From assembly GCA_964523725.1 (NCBI GenBank), contig CAZGAU010000184.1, positions 1 to 9,684 on the forward strand: 9,684 nucleotides of DNA, given 5' to 3'. The DNA comes from JADJNW01 sp964523725 (GTDB taxonomy: Bacteria; Bacteroidota; Bacteroidia; Chitinophagales; Saprospiraceae). The translations under genes and the position numbers were made by a program. Positions 5,828 through 9,684 of the stretch are shown here, in pieces (within the stretch, counting starts at the first letter, position 1; every line of letters starts with the position of its first letter). The notes under the pieces were generated by a model, which saw only the letters and a program-made list of their open reading frames with translations, did no database searches and was not told the DNA's origin.

Positions 5828-7093
5828 ATGAAAAAGACAATCTGGATATTCATTGTTACACTTTTATTTAGCAGTGTAAATATCTTCGCGCAATCCGACA
5901 AAACATTACTCTGGGAAATTTCCGGAAAGGGACTGGAGAAGCCCTCCTATCTTTTTGGCACTTTTCACCTGCTTTGCCCTGACGATCTTGCCGTGACCGA
6001 CGCCATCAGAACCAAGCTGAAAGCAACCGAACAACTGGCGCTTGAGCTCGATTTCGACGATCCGAATATGATGACCGAAATGCAACAAGGCATGGTGCTG
6101 GCCAATGGTAAAACAACAAAAGATTATTTGAAAAAAGCTGATTTAAAGCTGGTTAGCCAATTTTTTAAAGATAGCCTGGGCATGGATTTCGATCAATTGG
6201 CGGCCGTAAAACCTTTCCTGCTTGCCAGTTTTATCTATCCAAAATATTTAGGTTGTCAGCCTGCTTCCTGGGAAATGACGCTGGTACAGCTCGCGCAGGC
6301 GCAAAACGCCGAAGTGCTGGGTCTGGAAACACCGACGCGTCAATTGGCAGCGATAGATATCATGTCTTTTGAAGATCAGGCCAAAATGCTTACAGAAAGT
6401 ATTAGCGAATATAATGAAATGAAAGACATATTCGCCGATATGGTCGCGATTTATAAAGAACAGGACGTAGAAAAATTATATAATTTCTCGAATGAATATT
6501 TTAGTGAATATAATGGAATGGAGCAAGCTATGCTTGAATCGCGCAACCGCGAATGGATTCCCATTATTGAAAAATGGAGCAAGGGAAAGCCCACGTTTTA
6601 TGCGGTTGGCGCCGGTCATCTGGGCGGCAAAACCGGTGTAATCGCACTCCTGCGCGACAAAGGATATCAGGTAACGCCCGTTGCCAATGTAAGCACACCC
6701 AAACCCGAAGTAAATAATAATAGCAGCCTGGCCGATTTAATCAGCCGTAAATGGCGGATGCACGAAAGCATCATCCCGCAAGCTGTGGAAGATGTATTGG
6801 ACAATGTGCGCGCCCAAAATCCCGAACAAGCCAAACAACTGGAAGCCCAGAAACCGCTGCTGGCGGACGGACTGCGCACTTCCACTTTTACGTACAATGC
6901 CGACGGTACTTATGAAATTTCCACCTTCGGGCAGTTAATGACCGGCACCTGGAAACTGAGCGACGACCAGAAAAGCCTGATCCGGGTGGACCAGGAAGGC
7001 GAGGAAGCAATCAATGAAATTGTGGAAATCACCCCTGAGAAAATGGTGGTTATTAATTCCAAAAAACGGACCTTGACCTACGTACCCCAATAA
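5828..7093 (+). CDS. TraB/GumN-family exported protein with a lipocalin-like C-terminal domain
   Basis: The 421-residue product starts with a signal peptide (MKKTIWIFIV..., cleavage likely near Ala21-Gln22), so it acts in the periplasm or outside. Residues about 25-290 are a TraB/GumN domain: YLFGTFHL (41-48) with the GxxH signature at 44-47, LELD around Glu73, GLETPTRQL (165-173), the R-N-x-E-W stretch (239-243) and VGAGHLGGKTGVIALL (260-275) with His264. This superfamily includes the Tiki metalloproteases, and the two His motifs with conserved Glu residues are its presumed metal site; activity here is inferred, not shown. Residues about 300-421 are outside the family's usual end. The W-x-M-x-x-S start, the N-A-D-G-T-Y-E strand and GTWKLSDDQKSL resemble small lipocalin-like domains of Bacteroidota. 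A linker with PKPEVNNNSS joins the two parts. A terminator follows the stop codon. Confidence 0.88.
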   Translation: MKKTIWIFIVTLLFSSVNIFAQSDKTLLWEISGKGLEKPSYLFGTFHLLCPDDLAVTDAIRTKLKATEQLALELDFDDPNMMTEMQQGMVLANGKTTKDYLKKADLKLVSQFFKDSLGMDFDQLAAVKPFLLASFIYPKYLGCQPASWEMTLVQLAQAQNAEVLGLETPTRQLAAIDIMSFEDQAKMLTESISEYNEMKDIFADMVAIYKEQDVEKLYNFSNEYFSEYNGMEQAMLESRNREWIPIIEKWSKGKPTFYAVGAGHLGGKTGVIALLRDKGYQVTPVANVSTPKPEVNNNSSLADLISRKWRMHESIIPQAVEDVLDNVRAQNPEQAKQLEAQKPLLADGLRTSTFTYNADGTYEISTFGQLMTGTWKLSDDQKSLIRVDQEGEEAINEIVEITPEKMVVINSKKRTLTYVPQ

Positions 7094-7115
7094 TCCAAAC
7101 TATCCGCATTTCCGG

Positions 7116-7143
7116 GGCTGTTGGCTTTCAGCAGCCTCTTTTT
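7116..7143 (+). terminator. Intrinsic terminator of the TraB-family gene
   Basis: GGCTGTTG (7116-7123) pairs with CAGCAGCC (7129-7136) over 8 bp with one T-G wobble and a five-base loop GCTTT, followed by TCTTTTT (7137-7143). It lies 22 bases after the TAA at 7091-7093, on the correct strand. It should separate this gene from the beta-propeller gene downstream. Confidence 0.78.
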
Positions 7144-7191
7144 CCAATATCAAATGTAATAATCTACACGTAGTTTTATTTTTCATCGCTG

Positions 7192-7199
7192 CAAAGTTA
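7192..7199 (-). promoter_or_regulatory. Isolated -7-like box on the minus strand
   Basis: Read on the - strand, TAACTTTGCAGC starts at 7199 and matches the TAnnTTTG consensus exactly. It resembles the ahcY box, which continues TTTGCAGC in the same way. No TTTG-like -33 element lies 19-21 bases upstream. Five bases after the box an ATG (7186-7184) opens a 28-codon frame ending at a TAG (7102-7100), crossing the terminator of the TraB-family gene. The peptide resembles nothing I know, and I do not call it a gene. Confidence 0.3.
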
Positions 7200-7249
7200 T
7201 TTACGCTGGTAAAGAAAATGTTTTTTGAAAAACCTGCTTTAAACACGCC

Positions 7250-7282
7250 GAGGTTGCCGTCGTTACTGCGTTCGGCAGCCTC
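7250..7282 (+). other. Strong hairpin just upstream of the beta-propeller gene
   Basis: GAGGTTGCCG (7250-7259) pairs with CGGCAGCCTC (7273-7282) over 10 bp, with a single T-G wobble and a 13-base loop. The second arm ends 18 bases before the ATG at 7301. It is not followed by a T run on either strand, so it is not a normal intrinsic terminator. It would sit in the 5' leader of the mRNA, where it could affect stability or ribosome access. Most of this 207-base intergenic region is otherwise unremarkable, and no clean + strand promoter was found. Confidence 0.5.
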
Positions 7283-7300
7283 CTATTTAAATCTTGTTGT

Positions 7301-8377
7301 ATGAAACGAAATCTCTATTTTTTGCGATTTTACATTTATTATTTTACATTTTGCGGTTTGTTAGGTAATGCCGTTGCTCAAACCTGGACCAAACTCGATA
7401 CCGAGCCTTACCCCGGCAAACAGGACGATATTTACTTTGTAAATGAAAATACCGGCTGGTATGTAAACGGCTCCGGCAAAATTTATAACACCGCGGATGG
7501 CGGCGCAAGTTGGACGCTGCAACTGGAGCAAAAGGGTACGTTTTTCCGGTGTATCGCTTTTATGGACAGTCTGCGCGGCTTTGCCGGTACCGTGGGCACA
7601 GATTATTTCCCGAATGTAACCGATACGATTCCATTATATAAAACCCTGGATGGCGGTAAAACCTGGTCGCCCGTGAGTTATGATGGACCTTACGTAAAAG
7701 GCTTGTGTGCGATTGATATTGTAAAAGAGGAATTCATAAATCATGGAAAACTTGATTATAAATATCATGTTTTTGCGGTGGGGCGCGTCGGGAGTCCGGC
7801 GATGATGCTGGTATCTCACGATAATGGCGAAACATTTACTTCCTATGATATGAATGCCGATGCCGGCATGCTGTTCGATATCAAAATGTTTAATAAAAAT
7901 AAAGGCTTTGCCTGTGCGGCTTCCAATGCCGATATTACAAAATCCAACGCCCTGATATTACATACTAAAGATGGCGGTAAAAGCTGGCAAAAAGTGTATC
8001 AATCCAACCGCCCGCACGAAATCACCTGGAAAGCTTCTTTCCCGACCCCGGAAGTGGGCTACGTCACCATTCAATCGTATAATCCCGACCCTAATGCCAA
8101 GCAACAACGCATCGCCAAAACCACCGACGGCGGCAACACCTGGCAGGAGTTACTCTTCTGCGAAGACTTTCAGGCGCGCTCCTTTGGTGTAGGTTTTATT
8201 AATGAACAGCATGGCTACGTGGGCACGCTCCACAGTGGCTATGAAACCCGCGACGGCGGCGCTACCTGGGCGAAAATCGATCTGGGCATGGCTTGTAATA
8301 AAATCCGGATTTACAAAGAGAAAGAAAAGGTTTATGGCTACGCGATCGGTGTAAATGTGTTTAAACTGGAAAATTAA
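7301..8377 (+). CDS. Exported beta-propeller protein with six Asp-box (BNR/YCF48-like) repeats
   Basis: 358 residues, with a signal peptide of about 26 residues ending NAVAQ. Six Asp-box motifs of the form T/S-x-D-x-G-x-T/S-W/F are visible: TADGGASW (64-71), TLDGGKTW (115-122), SHDNGETF (172-179), TKDGGKSW (222-229), TTDGGNTW (274-281) and TRDGGATW (316-323). The spacing of 42-57 residues fits one motif per propeller blade, as in YCF48/HCF136-like and sialidase-type propellers. Each box is followed by a strand, and phrases such as V-N-E-N-T-G-W and I-N-E-Q-H-G-Y recur as the start of a blade. No sialidase active-site arginine set or other catalytic motif is evident, and there is no C-terminal type IX sorting domain or membrane anchor. 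The role is unknown; a binding or assembly function is the family's usual inference. It may be cotranscribed with the serine hydrolase gene 84 bases downstream. Confidence 0.9.
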   Translation: MKRNLYFLRFYIYYFTFCGLLGNAVAQTWTKLDTEPYPGKQDDIYFVNENTGWYVNGSGKIYNTADGGASWTLQLEQKGTFFRCIAFMDSLRGFAGTVGTDYFPNVTDTIPLYKTLDGGKTWSPVSYDGPYVKGLCAIDIVKEEFINHGKLDYKYHVFAVGRVGSPAMMLVSHDNGETFTSYDMNADAGMLFDIKMFNKNKGFACAASNADITKSNALILHTKDGGKSWQKVYQSNRPHEITWKASFPTPEVGYVTIQSYNPDPNAKQQRIAKTTDGGNTWQELLFCEDFQARSFGVGFINEQHGYVGTLHSGYETRDGGATWAKIDLGMACNKIRIYKEKEKVYGYAIGVNVFKLEN

Positions 8378-8461
8378 GATCGGATATGTAATAATTTGAG
8401 CGGTTATTTACAACATTTTTCCGTGAAATTTGATTATCATCGCAGCAAAACCATTCACTAT

Positions 8462-9658
8462 ATGAAAAAATTAGGATACCTGCTACTACCCCTCTTGTTT
8501 TTAAGCTCCTGCCATGTGGGGCGTTTTTTTATCTGGAATTTTGCCGATGCCAATGATTATAAAAAGTTTCCCAGTCGCACGGTGGAAAAGCCCGCCGAAC
8601 CTTTTCAATTCATAGAAGCGACCGGCGATAACACTCTGAGAATGCCCCGCGAGGTGACCATCAAAGGTAAAAAATACACTTTCGAGGAAGCCCTGGAAGA
8701 CTCCAAAACTGTGGCTTACCTGGTGATTCGCAACGACAGCATTTTGTACGAAAAATATTTTAATAAATACGATGAAACCTCCGTCGTGCCTTCGTTCTCC
8801 GTCGCCAAATCCTTCGTTTCCGCCTTGCTCGGCATCGCCATCGACGAAGGTTATATCAAAAGCGTGGACGAACCGATCACCAATTACTTGACTGATCTCG
8901 ACAAAGACAAATTCGGCGGCATTACCATCGAGCACGTGCTCAATATGCGATCAGGTATCGCTTTTAATGAAGGTTATTTTAATCCTTTCGGCGACGTGGC
9001 AAAATATTATTACGGCAAAAACCTCAGAAAATACATCAACAAACAAGACATTAAGCAGGCGCCCGACCAATCGTTTGATTACATCAGTCTGAACACGCAA
9101 ATCCTCAGTCTCATCGTCGAAAAAGCCACCGGCAAAATGATCGATGCTTACCTCGAAGAAAAAATCTGGCAACCCCTGGGGATGGAATACGATGCTACCT
9201 GGAGTATTGACAGTAAGAAAAACGGCACCGCAAAAGCCTTCTGCTGTATCAATGCCCGCGCGCGCGACTTCGCCAAATTCGGCAGGTTATACCTGAACAA
9301 TGGCAACTGGAACGGCAAGCAAATCGTGCCCGCCGACTGGGTGCGCCGCTCTACGGTTTTTGACGAGAATGTAAATAACTTTATTTATTCCTACCAATGG
9401 TGGCACACGGTGGATTATGAGGTTTTGACCGATACCTCCGTGATAAACGGGCCGCATCGCATTAATCCCGGCAAGGACGAAAACGGCAAAGATGTGCAAT
9501 ACCTCGCCCAACCCTCCGGCGATTTTTATGCGGAAGGCATTCTCGGTCAGTTTGTGTACGTTTATCCCGAGAAAAATATCATCATCGTAAGGCTGGGTAA
9601 AAAATACGGCAAGCTGGGCTGGGCGCAAGTAGCAAAAACCATCGCCCGGGCAAATTAA
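8462..9658 (+). CDS. Serine hydrolase lipoprotein, beta-lactamase class C / NylB-like family
   Basis: 398 residues. The start is the ATG at 8462, because it begins a lipoprotein signal peptide (MKKLGYLLLPLLFLSSC) with Cys17 as the lipidation site. In-frame codons upstream of it, back to a TTG at 8396, give no sensible sequence. The penicillin-binding-protein-like fold is shown by S-V-A-K at 113-116 (nucleophile Ser113, Lys116), then LNMRSGI (160-166), then Tyr207 in F-D-Y-I-S-L-N-T-Q (205-213) with the family's continuation to E-K-A-T-G. ARDFAKFGRLYLNNG (267-281) and the GILGQFVYVYP stretch (359-369) follow. The Y-x-S-x-N-T-Q form and G-x-x-G-Q near the end are closer to esterase and 6-aminohexanoate-dimer hydrolase relatives than to true beta-lactamases with Y-x-N and K-T-G. 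The substrate is unknown; antibiotic resistance should not be inferred. Surface or periplasmic location follows from the lipobox. Confidence 0.93.
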   Translation: MKKLGYLLLPLLFLSSCHVGRFFIWNFADANDYKKFPSRTVEKPAEPFQFIEATGDNTLRMPREVTIKGKKYTFEEALEDSKTVAYLVIRNDSILYEKYFNKYDETSVVPSFSVAKSFVSALLGIAIDEGYIKSVDEPITNYLTDLDKDKFGGITIEHVLNMRSGIAFNEGYFNPFGDVAKYYYGKNLRKYINKQDIKQAPDQSFDYISLNTQILSLIVEKATGKMIDAYLEEKIWQPLGMEYDATWSIDSKKNGTAKAFCCINARARDFAKFGRLYLNNGNWNGKQIVPADWVRRSTVFDENVNNFIYSYQWWHTVDYEVLTDTSVINGPHRINPGKDENGKDVQYLAQPSGDFYAEGILGQFVYVYPEKNIIIVRLGKKYGKLGWAQVAKTIARAN

Positions 9659-9684
9659 AACGAAATGGGAAGTGGGAATTTGGA

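Noticed and set aside
8395..8432. TTTG and GAAATTTG as a promoter for the serine hydrolase gene
   Set aside because: The spacer is 26 bases, too long, and the second box has a mismatch at its first position.
8396..8461. 22-residue N-terminal extension of the serine hydrolase from a TTG
   Set aside because: It would place residues before a perfect lipoprotein signal peptide; the ATG at 8462 is the natural start.
8501..8935. Minus-strand frame of 144 codons within the serine hydrolase gene
   Set aside because: It is a shadow of the real coding strand without start context or family motifs.

Overview
The window looks like chromosomal DNA of a Bacteroidota bacterium, probably from the Chitinophagales/Sphingobacteriales side. 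The signs are promoter boxes of the Bacteroidota type (TAnnTTTG at -7), A-rich rather than Shine-Dalgarno-like sequence before start codons, signal peptides ending in Ala-Gln, a lipobox LSSC, and an RprX/RprY-like two-component pair. The exact genus cannot be read from the sequence. No insertion sequence, phage gene, CRISPR array, tRNA or rRNA was seen, and base composition is even across the genes. This is ordinary core or housekeeping DNA rather than an island.

Layout from left to right. Bases 2-58 may be the last codons of a gene entering from the left on the + strand. It faces ahcY (229-1542, -), S-adenosylhomocysteine hydrolase, and a bidirectional hairpin terminator lies between them. 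A 321-base divergent intergenic region carries a good ahcY promoter and a terminator-like hairpin. It leads to a HMG-CoA synthase family gene (1864-3372, +). This gene ends base-to-base against the response regulator of a two-component system: the two stop codons are adjacent, inside one small hairpin. The kinase and regulator (5586 down to 3373, -) form an operon, kinase first. Divergent from the kinase, three + strand genes encode exported proteins: a TraB/GumN-family protein with a lipocalin-like C-terminal extension (5828-7093), a six-Asp-box beta-propeller protein (7301-8377) and a serine hydrolase lipoprotein of the beta-lactamase/NylB type (8462-9658).

How the genes fit together. ahcY removes S-adenosylhomocysteine, the by-product of methylation. 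HMG-CoA synthase would make HMG-CoA from acetyl-CoA and acetoacetyl-CoA. The two-component pair senses an unknown periplasmic signal. The three exported proteins share direction and envelope location but no evident pathway. The first of them is closed by a strong terminator, so it is probably a separate transcript from the next two.

I see no convincing undescribed system. The best leads are the zero-gap convergent junction between HMG-CoA synthase and the regulator, a kinase promoter that implies a near-leaderless mRNA, the TraB plus lipocalin-like architecture, the unusual active-site context of the HMG-CoA synthase, and hairpins in two upstream regions.
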